64,000 bases of DNA from Persicirhabdus sediminis. GTDB taxonomy: Bacteria > Verrucomicrobiota > Verrucomicrobiia > Verrucomicrobiales > Akkermansiaceae. The DNA is taken from positions 416,659 to 480,658 of the forward strand of contig NZ_JAENIM010000039.1 in the NCBI RefSeq assembly GCF_016595495.1, given 5' to 3'. The stretch's first letter is position 1; every line of letters starts with the position of its first letter. Positions 9,440 to 19,608 of the stretch are shown here, one piece after another. The notes under the pieces were generated by a model. The model saw only the letters and a list, made by a program, of their open reading frames with translations. It made no database searches and was not told where the DNA came from. Both the position numbers and the translations under genes were made by a program.

Positions 9440-9471
9440 CCAATTGGGGTGTACTCTCCGATAATTCATTC

Positions 9472-9504
9472 CGCTCTGAGCCGCGCAGCTCAGGGCGATT
9501 TTTT
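9472..9504 (+). terminator. Intrinsic terminator after paralogue 1
   Basis: CGCTCTGAGC (9472-9481) pairs with GCTCAGGGCG (9488-9497) and is followed by a run of seven T. Each of the three paralogues therefore probably has its own transcript. Confidence 0.8.
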
Positions 9505-9775
9505 TGGCCTTTTGGGCTGTTAGTTTTGTGGCTGATTTGACCCAGTTTTGGCGTTGGATGTGGGCAAAATCTGCATTTCTTGCTCGTCTGGTTCATTATT
9601 GAAACAGCGATCTATCAGGAAAGACAATTTTTTTTACACCGTGTTTATTGGATTAAGTCGACAAACTCAACGCATTTAGCGTCCTATTTGTGTCATGCGA
9701 TTTGACCCTTATAGATTTGGGGTAAGTCGATTATGTTTGCTCTGGTGATTTTCATTTATCAAAATTTATCTCAAT

Positions 9776-11869
9776 ATGAATTTCACAATGCTAAATAAGA
9801 GAGGAGCAGGTTTGTTCGCATTGTCGATGGGGGTAGGTCTGGCATCGCCAGCGCTCTATGCACAAGGAACGCATTCGATTGACGCTTTTGAAACAGAGGT
9901 GGTGCGACTGAACGATGGTCAGCCGATTATTAGTGCAGAAAATTTTAAAGATGTGACAAGTGATGATGGCCACAGCATTAATGGGCCGAGCATGATTCGC
10001 ATCCCAGATTGGATTGCGGAAGAGGATAGGTTAGATCCATCAGCTAAGTATTACCTGTATTTTGGTGACCATAGTGGTAGCTACATTCGCTTGGCATGGG
10101 CTGCCGACATCACGGGCCCGTACACACTTTACAACGCAGATAATGACGGTGTGTTAGGTTTGTCTGCGGTGAATACTGTATTTAAGAATGCCTCGAATAC
10201 CATTAATAGTGACCATATTTCTTCCCCTGATGTGATGGTGGAAGATGGGCGCATTATTATGTTTTTTCATATTAAGAAGAAGTCTAACTTTAGTGCGACA
10301 GACAGCACGGATTCGTGGTTTGATACAGGGAATCAGCAAACCGTTTGTGCGGTGTCGACCGACGGGTTGAATTTTACCACTCAGCCAAAATTGATAGGTA
10401 ATGCCTACTTCCGCAGCTTTAAGCATAACAATAACTGGTACGCATTCACTAACTACGGACCAATTTGGAAAGGACCTAGTACTGATTCTGATCCTTGGGA
10501 TGTGTTATGGGACCATGTGGCTTGGGCGGGAAATAATGCAACGACTTCATCTAGCGGTAATGGTGAGTTGACTGGTGGCGGCAATCCTATTTGGGATAAC
10601 TTGATGGCTAACTACGCTGCTAACGGGCTGACTGATGAACGTGGTTACGCTGGTTTCAATGGTAACAAAGGTTTTGCTAACCAGAATGCTCCTCGAACAG
10701 GTGCGCCGCGTCACTTTGCCACTCGCTTGCTCAATGACGGCACGACTTTAGAAGTTTATTATACCTGCCGTGGTGAGATGCCAGAGAGTATTTACAAAAC
10801 CACCATGGACATGAGTTCAGGTGACTATGATAGCTGGACGACTGATGTGACAGGGGATGCATGGGTACATGAAAGAATCTTGTACCCTGAGTATAGCTGG
10901 GAGGGTTCTGATCTCACCCCTGCATATTCGCTTAATGGAGCAGAGACCGATGTCAATGCGCTGCGCGACCCGTATGTCTTTACCGATACTGATGGCAAAA
11001 GTTACCTGCTTTATAGTGGTAATCCAGAAAGTGCGATTGGCATTGCTAGTATCAACAATAAACCTGTGGCGATAGCTTCTGCTAGTGTGCAAACTGCCGA
11101 AGTGGGTGAATCAATCAGCTTTAGTGCTAATGCTTCTTACGATACTGATGGGAGCCTAACTAACTATAACTGGGATCTAGATGATGGCAGGACTGCTAGC
11201 GGTAAAAATAGGAGTCGTAGTTTCTCTGCACCAGGAACATACAATGTCGAACTGGTAGTGACGGATAATTTAGGTAGCACCTCTGCTGTTGATACCGTGC
11301 AAGTAGTGGTTACCGCGGCGTCTAATTCAGCTCCGGTGATTACAGAAGGTGATTCTGTTACCGTCAATATGAGCCAAGACTCTAACCCAACTGCCTTCAG
11401 CCTAAAATTGCATGCAACGGATGCTGATGGTGACGCCATCTCATGGAGCATTGTGTCGTCAGCTAGCAATGGTAACTCAAGCCTAGTTTCTGGTACAGGA
11501 ACAACAAAGACAGTGCGCTATACTCCGAATACAGGTTTTTATGGTTCAGATAGTTTTGAAGTAAAAGCGAGTGATTCTAATGGAGGCGAAGATACCGTCA
11601 CGGTGAATGTCAATGTGGAGCGTGCTCCGATTGAAGTTCCACCTAATTACGAGATCGATCTAAGTAAATCTGAGAACGGTAATCTGACCATTTCTTGGCC
11701 AACAGAAGCTGGTGTACTCTACTCTATCTATCAGTCTAGTGACTTAGAGAATTGGGATCTCTATAGAGGGGATATTGCGCCAGTACCTCCTAGCAATGAG
11801 TTAGTGATTCCAGTTGGAGATTACGACAAACTTTTCATCCGTGTGGAAATGAAATACGACGACGAGTAA
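9776..11869 (+). CDS. Secreted beta-propeller/PKD protein, paralogue 2 of the tandem triplet
   Basis: The 697-aa product has a signal peptide ending PALYAQ. The propeller region (about 35-425) shares long identical phrases with its neighbours: YYLYFGDHSGSYIRLAWAA, PRTGAPRHFATR and TLEVYYTCRGE. A PKD domain (about 430-515) contains SYDTDGSLTNYNWDLDDGR. An additional Ig/cadherin-like domain (about 518-616) ends TPNTGFYGSDSFEVKASD, and paralogue 1 lacks it. The terminal module LTISWPTEAGVLYSIYQSSD matches that of paralogue 1. It is probably exported to the cell surface or medium. The 336 bp upstream contain a terminator but no gene. Confidence 0.75.
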   Translation: MNFTMLNKRGAGLFALSMGVGLASPALYAQGTHSIDAFETEVVRLNDGQPIISAENFKDVTSDDGHSINGPSMIRIPDWIAEEDRLDPSAKYYLYFGDHSGSYIRLAWAADITGPYTLYNADNDGVLGLSAVNTVFKNASNTINSDHISSPDVMVEDGRIIMFFHIKKKSNFSATDSTDSWFDTGNQQTVCAVSTDGLNFTTQPKLIGNAYFRSFKHNNNWYAFTNYGPIWKGPSTDSDPWDVLWDHVAWAGNNATTSSSGNGELTGGGNPIWDNLMANYAANGLTDERGYAGFNGNKGFANQNAPRTGAPRHFATRLLNDGTTLEVYYTCRGEMPESIYKTTMDMSSGDYDSWTTDVTGDAWVHERILYPEYSWEGSDLTPAYSLNGAETDVNALRDPYVFTDTDGKSYLLYSGNPESAIGIASINNKPVAIASASVQTAEVGESISFSANASYDTDGSLTNYNWDLDDGRTASGKNRSRSFSAPGTYNVELVVTDNLGSTSAVDTVQVVVTAASNSAPVITEGDSVTVNMSQDSNPTAFSLKLHATDADGDAISWSIVSSASNGNSSLVSGTGTTKTVRYTPNTGFYGSDSFEVKASDSNGGEDTVTVNVNVERAPIEVPPNYEIDLSKSENGNLTISWPTEAGVLYSIYQSSDLENWDLYRGDIAPVPPSNELVIPVGDYDKLFIRVEMKYDDE

Positions 11870-11894
11870 GTAGTAGCAGTTACTTCTCTGAAGG

Positions 11895-11932
11895 TCGCCT
11901 CGTTAGTTGTTTGCTAGCGGGGCGATTTTTTT
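11895..11932 (+). terminator. Intrinsic terminator after paralogue 2
   Basis: TCGCCTCGTTAG (11895-11906) pairs with CTAGCGGGGCGA (11914-11925), with minor G-T pairing. A run of seven T follows. Confidence 0.8.
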
Positions 11933-12105
11933 CACTCAATATCTCATCAAGGGGACGTGCGTGTAGTTTGATAGAACGAGCTAATCTATAAATTGTTGGG
12001 AAATTTTCTCGGCTTACTCGATTAAACAATTGGTTGTATGTCTTTATGATTGAGGTGAAATTTTTTAATGGCTAGATAGTTAAACACACAATTAACACAC
12101 ACTTA

Positions 12106-15100
12106 ATGAATAAAATAACGAAAGGCATAGGCATGCCGTCAATTAGCTGGGCCAGTGTATGCGCTGGCGTGCTCATAAGCCCCGGAATAATTCACGCTCA
12201 GGCGTATAAAGTTGGAGATAGTCCTACCGAGGTGGTGCGATTGAATGGTAATCAGCCTATTATTAGTCAGGCTACATTTGATGTCGTCGATGCCTCTGAT
12301 GATGGTCACAGCATTAACGGGCCAAGTTTGGTTCGTGTTCCAGATTGGCTTCCATTGGCTGATCGTCCGGATCCTAGCGCAAAATATTACCTATATTTTG
12401 GTGACCACAGCGGTAGCTATATTCGCATGGCGTGGGCAGCGGAGGTGACTGGTCCCTATACGCTTTATAACGTGGGCATCAATGATGAAGCTGACGGTGA
12501 TGGTGTGCTAGACCTCGGAGGTTCATCTATTGTATTCACCAATGGGAAGCAGATTAGTAACAATCATATCAGTAGTCCTGACGTCATCGTTGATGATGAA
12601 AATCAACAGTTTTTGATGTTTTTCCATACTGGGAAATCCACTAATAGTCAGGTAAATGGTGATTCATGGTTTGATACCGGTGTGCAAGTGACGCATGTGG
12701 CTACTTCAGCGACAGGTTTGAATTTCAATGGCGGTGACGAAGTAAAGAGCTCAGCAGTTAGTGGTGAGGCTGGTCATGGTGTGAAGATGCAGCCATTGGG
12801 TAATGCGTATTATAGGACCTTCCAACACAATAACAATTGGTATGCATTTACCAACTACGGTCCGATTTGGAAAGGGCCTAGCACTGATAGTACCCCTTGG
12901 GAGTCCGCATGGAGCCACATCAAATGGGCTGGGAATAGCTCAACAACAACTGCTAGTAACGACGGTGTAGTTTCTGGTGGCGGTAATCCTATCTGGGAAA
13001 ACCTAATGGCCAACTATGCAGCTAACGGACTAACTGCAGAACGTGGTTATGCTGGATTTAATGGCAACAAGGGCGTGTACAACCAAAACGCGCCGCGTAC
13101 TGGAGCTCCACGACATTTTGCGACGCGTTTGCTGAATGACGGCACGACTTTGGAAGTCTATTATACCTGCCGCGGCGAGAAGCCAGAGAGCATTTACAAA
13201 ACCACTATGGACATGAGCAGTGGTGATTATGATAGCTGGACGACAGATGTCACCGACGACGCTTGGGTGCATGAGCGTGTTCTCTATCCTGAATTTAGTT
13301 GGGAGGGATCTGACCTCACAGCTGCTTATTCGAAGAATGGCGCTGAGACTAACGTCAATGCTTTGCGTGACCCTAACGTGTTCACAGATGTTGACGGTAA
13401 AACCTACCTGCTCTATGCAGGGAACCCAGAAAGTGCCATTGGCATTGCTAGCCTAAATAACAAACCAATCGCGGTGGCCTCAGCAGACAAGTATGAGGCC
13501 GTAGTAGGGGAGACCATTCAGTTCTCATCAGCAGGGAGCTACGATAGTGATGGCGAAATTTCCTCTTATTCATGGAACCTTGGCGATGGGCGTACGCTTT
13601 CGGCTGCTAATCCAGCTCAGTCATTCAGCCAGCCAGGTGAGTACTTAGTTAGTCTGTCTGTGATTGATAATATGGGCAGTGAAAACGTGTCCAGCTTCAC
13701 CATTGAAGTGTTGGCTCCTGATGTTGCGCCTCCTAGTGGTGGTTCTCTAGCATCTGGCAGCTTGGACCTATCAGGAAACTCCGGTGATGTAGTAGGTACG
13801 GTGACTGTAGTTGGTGGAACGGCTGGGGTAGATTACCAGTTTGAGCTGATCAACGACCTCAATGGTGCGGTGGCAATTGACCCAAATTCGGGTGAAATTC
13901 GCATTGTTGATCTGTCGCTGTTGGGCGCGCCTGAGTTGATTGCAGTGAGCGTGAAAATTTCTGACCCATACGGCAACGTTGTCACCACAGACATTGAGTT
14001 GGCTGTTGCTAACAAGCAGGCGTTTCCAGCTGGCTCTGGTCAGGGGAAAATTGCCCGTGATGTTTGGCATGATGTGCAAGGTAGCTCAGTTGCGGATCTA
14101 ACTAGCTTGGATGCCTATCCAAATGAACCTGACGAAATGACCGCGCTGACTAAGTTTGAAGCGCCAAGTAATATCTCTGATTATTATGGTCAGCGAGTTT
14201 ATGGTCACCTTGTTCCACCAGTTAGTGGTTACTACCAATTCTCTATGGTAGCAGACGATCATGCTCAGTTGTGGTTGAGTACAGATGAAGATCCTGCGAA
14301 TGCGGAGCTCATCGCCTATCTCAATGGCTGGACGAAAAATAACCAGTGGACTAAGTTTGCTAGCCAGAAATCAGCTTACATTTACCTCGAAGCTGGACAG
14401 TCTTATTATATTGAGGCACTTCACAAAGAAGGCAACGGTAGTGACCGTTTGCGTGTTGCTTGGGAAACTTCAGTGCATGGATTTTCTATCATCCAGGGTG
14501 AATACCTGAGCGAGATTGAGGAAAGTGTGCCATTTGCGCCAGTTGCTCCTAGCGAGCTAGCTGCCACGGTGGTTTCAAATGCATCTATCGCGCTCAGCTG
14601 GAATGATCTAGCTGATAATGAATCTTCTTATCTCGTTGAGTATCGTGAACCAGCTGGCAGCTGGAGTGAGCTGGCTACGATCGAGGCAGATTCGACAGCG
14701 TTAGAGATTGGTGGCTTGGACGCGTCAACAGCCTATGAGTTCCGCATTTCAGCGGTTAACGCTGGGGGTTCTAGCGATTCGCTAGTCGTTGCGGCAACAA
14801 CTGCGCCGCTCGATGGCAATGTTACTATATCAGCTAGCATTCTATCTTTCTCAGGCGAGCAGGATGGCAATCCTGTGACTAAGATGATTGATGGCATCTC
14901 TGGTGATGATGATAACCGCTGGTCCATTGAGATGCGCTATCCAGTAGTTGAGCTCGACCTTGGTCAAGCATACCAGCTAGCTGGATTTGAGTTTGATGCC
15001 TATCTCAATCGCGCCTATCAATATACCGTTGAGGGCAGCGCTGATGGTGGTGATTATAACTTGATCTTAGATCGCTCTGGGAACCAAGAGGCGTCACCTA

Positions 15101-15222
15101 TCCTGGATCTTGTGGAGCCGCAAAGTGTGCGTTATATCCGCCTCAGTATTGTTGGGGCCTATGGATATACTGGCAAATGGGTTTCTGTCAGAGAGTTCAG
15201 CGCGCTCACTGTAGTTGAGTAA
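12106..15222 (+). CDS. Secreted beta-propeller/PKD/PA14/FN3/discoidin protein, paralogue 3 of the tandem triplet
   Basis: At 1038 aa this is the longest of the three. A signal peptide ends GIIHAQ. The propeller (about 35-450) is closest to paralogue 2. The PKD domain lies at about 453-538, and a cadherin-like domain at about 543-635 includes DPNSGEIRIVDLSLL. A PA14-like sugar-binding domain (about 645-802) has YGHLVPPVSGYYQFSMVADD and YYIEALHKEGNGSDRLRVAW. A fibronectin III domain spans about 811-898. An F5/8-type discoidin domain (about 903-1038) contains RYIRLSIVGAYGYTGKWVSV. PA14 and F5/8 are typical carbohydrate-binding appendages, which supports a glycan-directed extracellular role. The short C-terminal module of the other two paralogues is replaced by these domains. 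Confidence 0.78.
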   Translation: MNKITKGIGMPSISWASVCAGVLISPGIIHAQAYKVGDSPTEVVRLNGNQPIISQATFDVVDASDDGHSINGPSLVRVPDWLPLADRPDPSAKYYLYFGDHSGSYIRMAWAAEVTGPYTLYNVGINDEADGDGVLDLGGSSIVFTNGKQISNNHISSPDVIVDDENQQFLMFFHTGKSTNSQVNGDSWFDTGVQVTHVATSATGLNFNGGDEVKSSAVSGEAGHGVKMQPLGNAYYRTFQHNNNWYAFTNYGPIWKGPSTDSTPWESAWSHIKWAGNSSTTTASNDGVVSGGGNPIWENLMANYAANGLTAERGYAGFNGNKGVYNQNAPRTGAPRHFATRLLNDGTTLEVYYTCRGEKPESIYKTTMDMSSGDYDSWTTDVTDDAWVHERVLYPEFSWEGSDLTAAYSKNGAETNVNALRDPNVFTDVDGKTYLLYAGNPESAIGIASLNNKPIAVASADKYEAVVGETIQFSSAGSYDSDGEISSYSWNLGDGRTLSAANPAQSFSQPGEYLVSLSVIDNMGSENVSSFTIEVLAPDVAPPSGGSLASGSLDLSGNSGDVVGTVTVVGGTAGVDYQFELINDLNGAVAIDPNSGEIRIVDLSLLGAPELIAVSVKISDPYGNVVTTDIELAVANKQAFPAGSGQGKIARDVWHDVQGSSVADLTSLDAYPNEPDEMTALTKFEAPSNISDYYGQRVYGHLVPPVSGYYQFSMVADDHAQLWLSTDEDPANAELIAYLNGWTKNNQWTKFASQKSAYIYLEAGQSYYIEALHKEGNGSDRLRVAWETSVHGFSIIQGEYLSEIEESVPFAPVAPSELAATVVSNASIALSWNDLADNESSYLVEYREPAGSWSELATIEADSTALEIGGLDASTAYEFRISAVNAGGSSDSLVVAATTAPLDGNVTISASILSFSGEQDGNPVTKMIDGISGDDDNRWSIEMRYPVVELDLGQAYQLAGFEFDAYLNRAYQYTVEGSADGGDYNLILDRSGNQEASPILDLVEPQSVRYIRLSIVGAYGYTGKWVSVREFSALTVVE

Positions 15223-15237
15223 TCCACTTTAAAAAAT

Positions 15238-15276
15238 AAGCGCCCTATCCATGGATCATGGATAGGGCGCTTTTGT
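15238..15276. terminator. Bidirectional terminator between paralogue 3 and the RND gene
   Basis: AAGCGCCCTATCCATG (15238-15253) pairs perfectly with CATGGATAGGGCGCTT, separated by GAT. T-runs occur in both directions. It serves the two converging genes. Confidence 0.88.
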
Positions 15277-15299
15277 TTATAGAGTTTTATCAGTCCAAT

Positions 15300-18200
15300 C
15301 TAGCGAGGTCTTCTAACGCGGTAGAGAATTGCGTAGAATACTGGCACCAGTACGGTAGTTAGGACGGTAGCTACTAGCAGACCAAAGACGATAGTTACCG
15401 CCATGGAGGCAAAGAAGCTATCAAAGAACAATGGCAGCATGCCGAGGGCTGTGGTAGATGCCGCCATGGCTACTGGGAGGAGACGGCTCGCAGCTGAATT
15501 GATGATGGCATCGTAGCGGTCAGATCCTTTTTCTAGCTGAGCATTGAGCTCGTCTAGCATAACGATGGCATTTTTGATCAACATGCCTGATAGGCTGAGG
15601 AATCCAAGAATCGCCATGAAGCTGAATGGCTCGTCGAAGATCAGCAGGCCAGCAGCCACACCAATCAATGAGAGCGGCACACACAGCCAGATGACAAGCG
15701 GTTGTCTCACGGAGTTGAACAGCGCCACGGTGGTCAAAATCATCAGCAGGAAGAACATTGGGATACCTTGTGCGAGACTCTCTTGAGCTTCTCTGGAATC
15801 TTTATATTCACCTTGCCAGCTCAATGTGTAGCCGTCCGGCAGCGGGATGGCTTCGACGTCTTCTTTGAGCTCCATCAGTAGACTGTTAGCGGTGCCGTCA
15901 ATCGGGTCGCAGAATGCAGTAATGACCTGCTTGCGATCGAGGCGCATCATGATTTCATCGTCGTGGACGATTTCCATGCCGCTGATGACTTGGCTGAGCG
16001 GGATGCGTTGGTTAGCTACTGGGCTCCAGATGTGCACTTGCTCTAGCTGGCTGGCGCGCGATCTATCATCAGCTTCAGCTTGGATGACGATAGGCAGAAG
16101 CAGGTCTCCCTCGCGGTAGATGCCAACTTGCTGGCCTTCGAAACTAGCTTTGATAGCGCTGGCGATTTCTTTTTTATCAATGCCTAGCAAGATGGCGCGT
16201 TCGTCAGCCAGTTGCGGTCGCAGTAGTTTGACTCGCTCGCGCCAGTCTGTGTAGATGGCTTTGCTGTTTGGGTGCGCTTCAAACACCGCGGATGCTTGTT
16301 GGGCGAGGTCTCTGAGAACGTTAGGGTCGGAGCCAGAAAACTGTGCTTGGATTTTTCCTTTGCCACCAGGTCCCAGCTCAAAGCGCACGCCGAAGGCATG
16401 GGCATCGGGGAATTTCTCGAGGAAATGCGCATCGCCACGTTCGATGAGGTCGGTGATGTAGTCACTATCCTCGACGTCGACAAAGATCTGCGCGTAGGAG
16501 GTATTAGGCATTTCTGGCGCATAGCTGAGCATGAAGCGCAGCGCACCTTGGCCAATCACTGAGCTGACGTTGGTGACGCCTTCTTGCTCCATGAGCCATT
16601 TTTCGGCCTCAGTGACCTGCTTGCTGGTCTCGTTGATATGGGTGCCTTGGGGTAACCAGAAGTCCACCATGTACTGAGGTCTGGTTGATGGCGGGAAGAA
16701 GGATTGTTTGACTGAGCCAAAGCCTATGAGGGCAACCACAAAGGCTGCAAAGGCGAGGCCAGCGGTGACAAATTTGAAGCGAATGCAAAGTTTGAGCAAT
16801 CCCTTGTAGAGTTTGTAGAATCCATTGCTGAATGGCTCAGCTTCTTCTTTGTCACCTTCTTTAGCCTCTTTCTTTTTGCCAAAGAACATGACGGCCAAGA
16901 GCGGCGTGACGGTGATCGCGGTGACCCAGCTGAGGGAAAGTGAAACGCAGATCACGGTGAAGAGTGAGCGGCAGAATTCACCCGCATTGTTGTCGGTGGT
17001 GCCGATCGCAGCGAAGGCGAAAATAGCAATAGCGGTAGCGCCAAGCAGTGGGGTGGCGGATTGTTTGACGGTATCAATAGCTGATTGATAGGCGCTGCGG
17101 CCACGTTTCATGCCCACTAAGATGCCGTCGACAACAACGATGGCATTATCCACCAGCATACCCAGAGCAATGATGAGCGCGCCCAGTGAAATACGTTCTA
17201 GGGCGACGCCGAGTGGCTCGAGCACGATGAAGCTGCCCATGATGGTGAGGACCAGAATGAAACCAATGAGGAGTCCACTGCGCAGTCCCATGAATAACAT
17301 CAACACGGCAATTACAATCACCAGCGCGAGGATGAGACTTTCGGTGAAACCTGAAATCGCCGTGGTTACTGAGGAGGCTTGGTGGGAAATCGTTCCCAGC
17401 TCCATGCCCAGTGGAATGTCTGCACGTAGCTCATCGAGTCTTTCGTCAATCGCTTCGCCCATGTGGACGACGTTGCCGCCAGTTACCGTAGAGATGCCGA
17501 TGGCGACCCCTCTGTGGCCATTGTAACGCACCATTTCACTTGGTGGGTCGACGTAGCCACGACGGATGTGGGCGATGTCGCGCAGTCGAAACTGGCGACC
17601 ATTGCTGGAAAATGTCAGCGTTTCAAAATCAGCCACGCTGCTGATCTCTCCAGTAGGATCGATGGCAATGTACTCGGAGTTGACTTGAATGCGGCCAGAA
17701 TTGCGTACGAGGTTTTGCTGGCTAAGACGTGCAATGATCTGGTCAGTAGAGAGGCCAATCTTGGCCATCACTGCCCATTTTGGCTCGATGTAAATGGCTT
17801 CGGAAATGTTACCGTGGATGTCGATTTTGGCGACATCATCAACCAGTAGAAGCTCCTTGCGCAGCATATCGGCGACTTCTTTGAGTTCGGCGTAGGAATA
17901 ATCATCACCGTAGAGAACAAAGTAGACACCGTAAACGTCACCAAAGTCGTCTTGTACAATGGAGCCAGCGGCTCCAGGGGGCAGCTGTGACTGCGCGTCT
18001 GAGACTTTATTGCGCAGTTCATCCCAGACCTGTTTGAGGTCGTCTTGTTTGTACTGGTCTTTAATGTGGACCGTGATGGTGGAAAGTCCGCGCTCAGATT
18101 TACTTTCAATCTCTTTGAGCTGAGCCATCTGCTGCAGCGCTGTTTCTAGTCTGTCAGTGACCTCCTCCTGTACTTCGCCAGCTGAGGCTCCAGGGTAGGG

Positions 18201-18347
18201 GGTGATGACAAGCGCCTGCTTGATGGTGAATTCTGGATCCTCCAGACGGCTCATGTCTTGAAAACTGACATAGCCGCCAATTAGCATGACGAAGGTGAGA
18301 ACCAGCGTCAGTACTTTGCGTTTGATGCAAAAATCGGCAATATTCAT
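15300..18347 (-). CDS. RND-family efflux pump inner-membrane permease
   Basis: The 1015-aa protein has the AcrB/HAE1 plan: an N-terminal helix (CIKRKVLTLVLTFVMLIGGY), two large periplasmic loops and 12 predicted helices. The helix-4 proton-relay region reads LGMLVDNAIVVVDGILVGMK. The second-half equivalent is LSGMLIKNAIVMLDELNAQL. It would export drugs or other toxic compounds by proton antiport. Its start overlaps the stop of the adaptor gene by four bases (ATGA), so the two are translationally coupled. No outer-membrane channel gene is present in the window. The substrate cannot be predicted. Confidence 0.93.
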   Translation of the reverse strand: MNIADFCIKRKVLTLVLTFVMLIGGYVSFQDMSRLEDPEFTIKQALVITPYPGASAGEVQEEVTDRLETALQQMAQLKEIESKSERGLSTITVHIKDQYKQDDLKQVWDELRNKVSDAQSQLPPGAAGSIVQDDFGDVYGVYFVLYGDDYSYAELKEVADMLRKELLLVDDVAKIDIHGNISEAIYIEPKWAVMAKIGLSTDQIIARLSQQNLVRNSGRIQVNSEYIAIDPTGEISSVADFETLTFSSNGRQFRLRDIAHIRRGYVDPPSEMVRYNGHRGVAIGISTVTGGNVVHMGEAIDERLDELRADIPLGMELGTISHQASSVTTAISGFTESLILALVIVIAVLMLFMGLRSGLLIGFILVLTIMGSFIVLEPLGVALERISLGALIIALGMLVDNAIVVVDGILVGMKRGRSAYQSAIDTVKQSATPLLGATAIAIFAFAAIGTTDNNAGEFCRSLFTVICVSLSLSWVTAITVTPLLAVMFFGKKKEAKEGDKEEAEPFSNGFYKLYKGLLKLCIRFKFVTAGLAFAAFVVALIGFGSVKQSFFPPSTRPQYMVDFWLPQGTHINETSKQVTEAEKWLMEQEGVTNVSSVIGQGALRFMLSYAPEMPNTSYAQIFVDVEDSDYITDLIERGDAHFLEKFPDAHAFGVRFELGPGGKGKIQAQFSGSDPNVLRDLAQQASAVFEAHPNSKAIYTDWRERVKLLRPQLADERAILLGIDKKEIASAIKASFEGQQVGIYREGDLLLPIVIQAEADDRSRASQLEQVHIWSPVANQRIPLSQVISGMEIVHDDEIMMRLDRKQVITAFCDPIDGTANSLLMELKEDVEAIPLPDGYTLSWQGEYKDSREAQESLAQGIPMFFLLMILTTVALFNSVRQPLVIWLCVPLSLIGVAAGLLIFDEPFSFMAILGFLSLSGMLIKNAIVMLDELNAQLEKGSDRYDAIINSAASRLLPVAMAASTTALGMLPLFFDSFFASMAVTIVFGLLVATVLTTVLVPVFYAILYRVRRPR

Positions 18348-19471
18348 TGCTTCAGGGTGTTGAGCTCAGTTTTGTTTTGCCAAATTCTCACCGACTGATT
18401 TTCGGTTAAAAATCCAGTGCCGGTGGTGGCAAGCAGGTCGCCTTGTTTGAGGTCGCCTTCAATGGCAATGAGTCCGCTGTCAGCGGCTCCCAATGTGACG
18501 GTAACTGAGCTGACTTTCATGTCCTCAGTGATTTTCCATACATTAGCTGCGCCGTCGTTATTGAAAAATACCGCAGAGCTTGGCACGCCGAATCCAGCTG
18601 TTTTAAGCAGTTTGCTTGGTGGAATATTGGCGATCACCTTGGCAGTCATGCCTGATTTCACTGGAGATCCATTTTCTGGAGTGAATTGCAGCCTGATCGT
18701 GTAGGTGCGGGTGGCTGGATCTGGGGAGGTGCTGGCTTCACGGAATACCAGCGGGATGGACAAGTCTGGCAGATTGCTCATGACCATACGCGGCTGGCTA
18801 TTGTTGACCTTTTCAGCGGCGGTATTTCCCTCAATAGGAATCATCAATGCGGACTCAGGAACCTCGATGGCAATCACCAGCTCAGAGTCATCCTGAATGA
18901 TCAGGACGTCCTGCTTGGCTGCCACGTTGGCAAAGTCATCAGTGAGCACTTTGGCTACTTTGCCGGAAAAGTCGGCGTACATCTTGGTATCGTCGAGCGC
19001 CTTTTGCGCGCGGTGCATAGCGGCGGTGGCGGTGCGCACATCTCGCTGTGCCAGCTCGAGTTCTTGTTTAGAAATGGCGCCAGATTGGCGTTCATTGATG
19101 GTCTTGATGCGGTTGACCACGCTGATGGCTGACTCATAAACCGCGGTGGCGGATTCTAGATCGGCCTCGTAGTCACGTGGGTCCAGCTCTGCAAGTAGCT
19201 GTCCTTTGGTGATGGTTTCACCGTCGCGCACGTGGGTGCGGATGATGCGGCCTGGTACCTCAAATGCCTTGCGGCTCTCGTAAACCGGCTCGATTTGCCC
19301 AGCAAATTCAATTTGTCTACTAAGCCCTTGGCTATCTAGGGAAAAGGCTTTCACCAGTCGCGGTTTATTATCCCTGACGACTGGGGAATCTTTTTTACAA
19401 GAGCTCAGTGTGCTCAAGCTCAGCCCGCAAGTGATCAATAGGGCTGTTGAGTTGAATGGTGTGTATTTCAT
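18344..19471 (-). CDS. RND efflux periplasmic adaptor (membrane fusion protein), lipoprotein
   Basis: The N-terminus ends in the lipobox LSSC (Cys near residue 25), so the adaptor is probably lipid-anchored. The lipoyl/biotinyl-like half-motif FEVPGRIIRTHVRDGETI comes next. An alpha-helical hairpin (about 105-165) and a second lipoyl half (KMYADFSGKVAKVL) follow, then the beta-barrel domains. It bridges the RND permease to an outer-membrane channel. It is the first gene of the two-gene operon and is divergent from a TetR regulator, which probably controls it. Confidence 0.92.
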   Translation of the reverse strand: MKYTPFNSTALLITCGLSLSTLSSCKKDSPVVRDNKPRLVKAFSLDSQGLSRQIEFAGQIEPVYESRKAFEVPGRIIRTHVRDGETITKGQLLAELDPRDYEADLESATAVYESAISVVNRIKTINERQSGAISKQELELAQRDVRTATAAMHRAQKALDDTKMYADFSGKVAKVLTDDFANVAAKQDVLIIQDDSELVIAIEVPESALMIPIEGNTAAEKVNNSQPRMVMSNLPDLSIPLVFREASTSPDPATRTYTIRLQFTPENGSPVKSGMTAKVIANIPPSKLLKTAGFGVPSSAVFFNNDGAANVWKITEDMKVSSVTVTLGAADSGLIAIEGDLKQGDLLATTGTGFLTENQSVRIWQNKTELNTLKQ

Positions 19472-19551
19472 TTAGTTGGCAATCCTAAGATTGAGTTAAT
19501 TTAGTGCCTATTGGCGATCTTGCAATGGTGTGGCGCGCGCAATATTACACC

Positions 19552-19576
19552 CTGACAAAATTTGTCAAATTGTCAG
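19552..19576. promoter_or_regulatory. Candidate TetR operator in the divergent RND/tetR promoter region
   Basis: TGACAAA-A-TTTGTCA (19553-19567) is a perfect 7+1+7 inverted repeat. A second, overlapping one pairs CTGACAA (19552-19558) with TTGTCAG (19570-19576). The site lies between the adaptor start (19471) and the tetR start (19609). That is where an autoregulating TetR repressor normally binds. Confidence 0.65.
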
Positions 19577-19608
19577 TTCAAATTCTTGCATTGTGAAAAA
19601 TATTTGCC

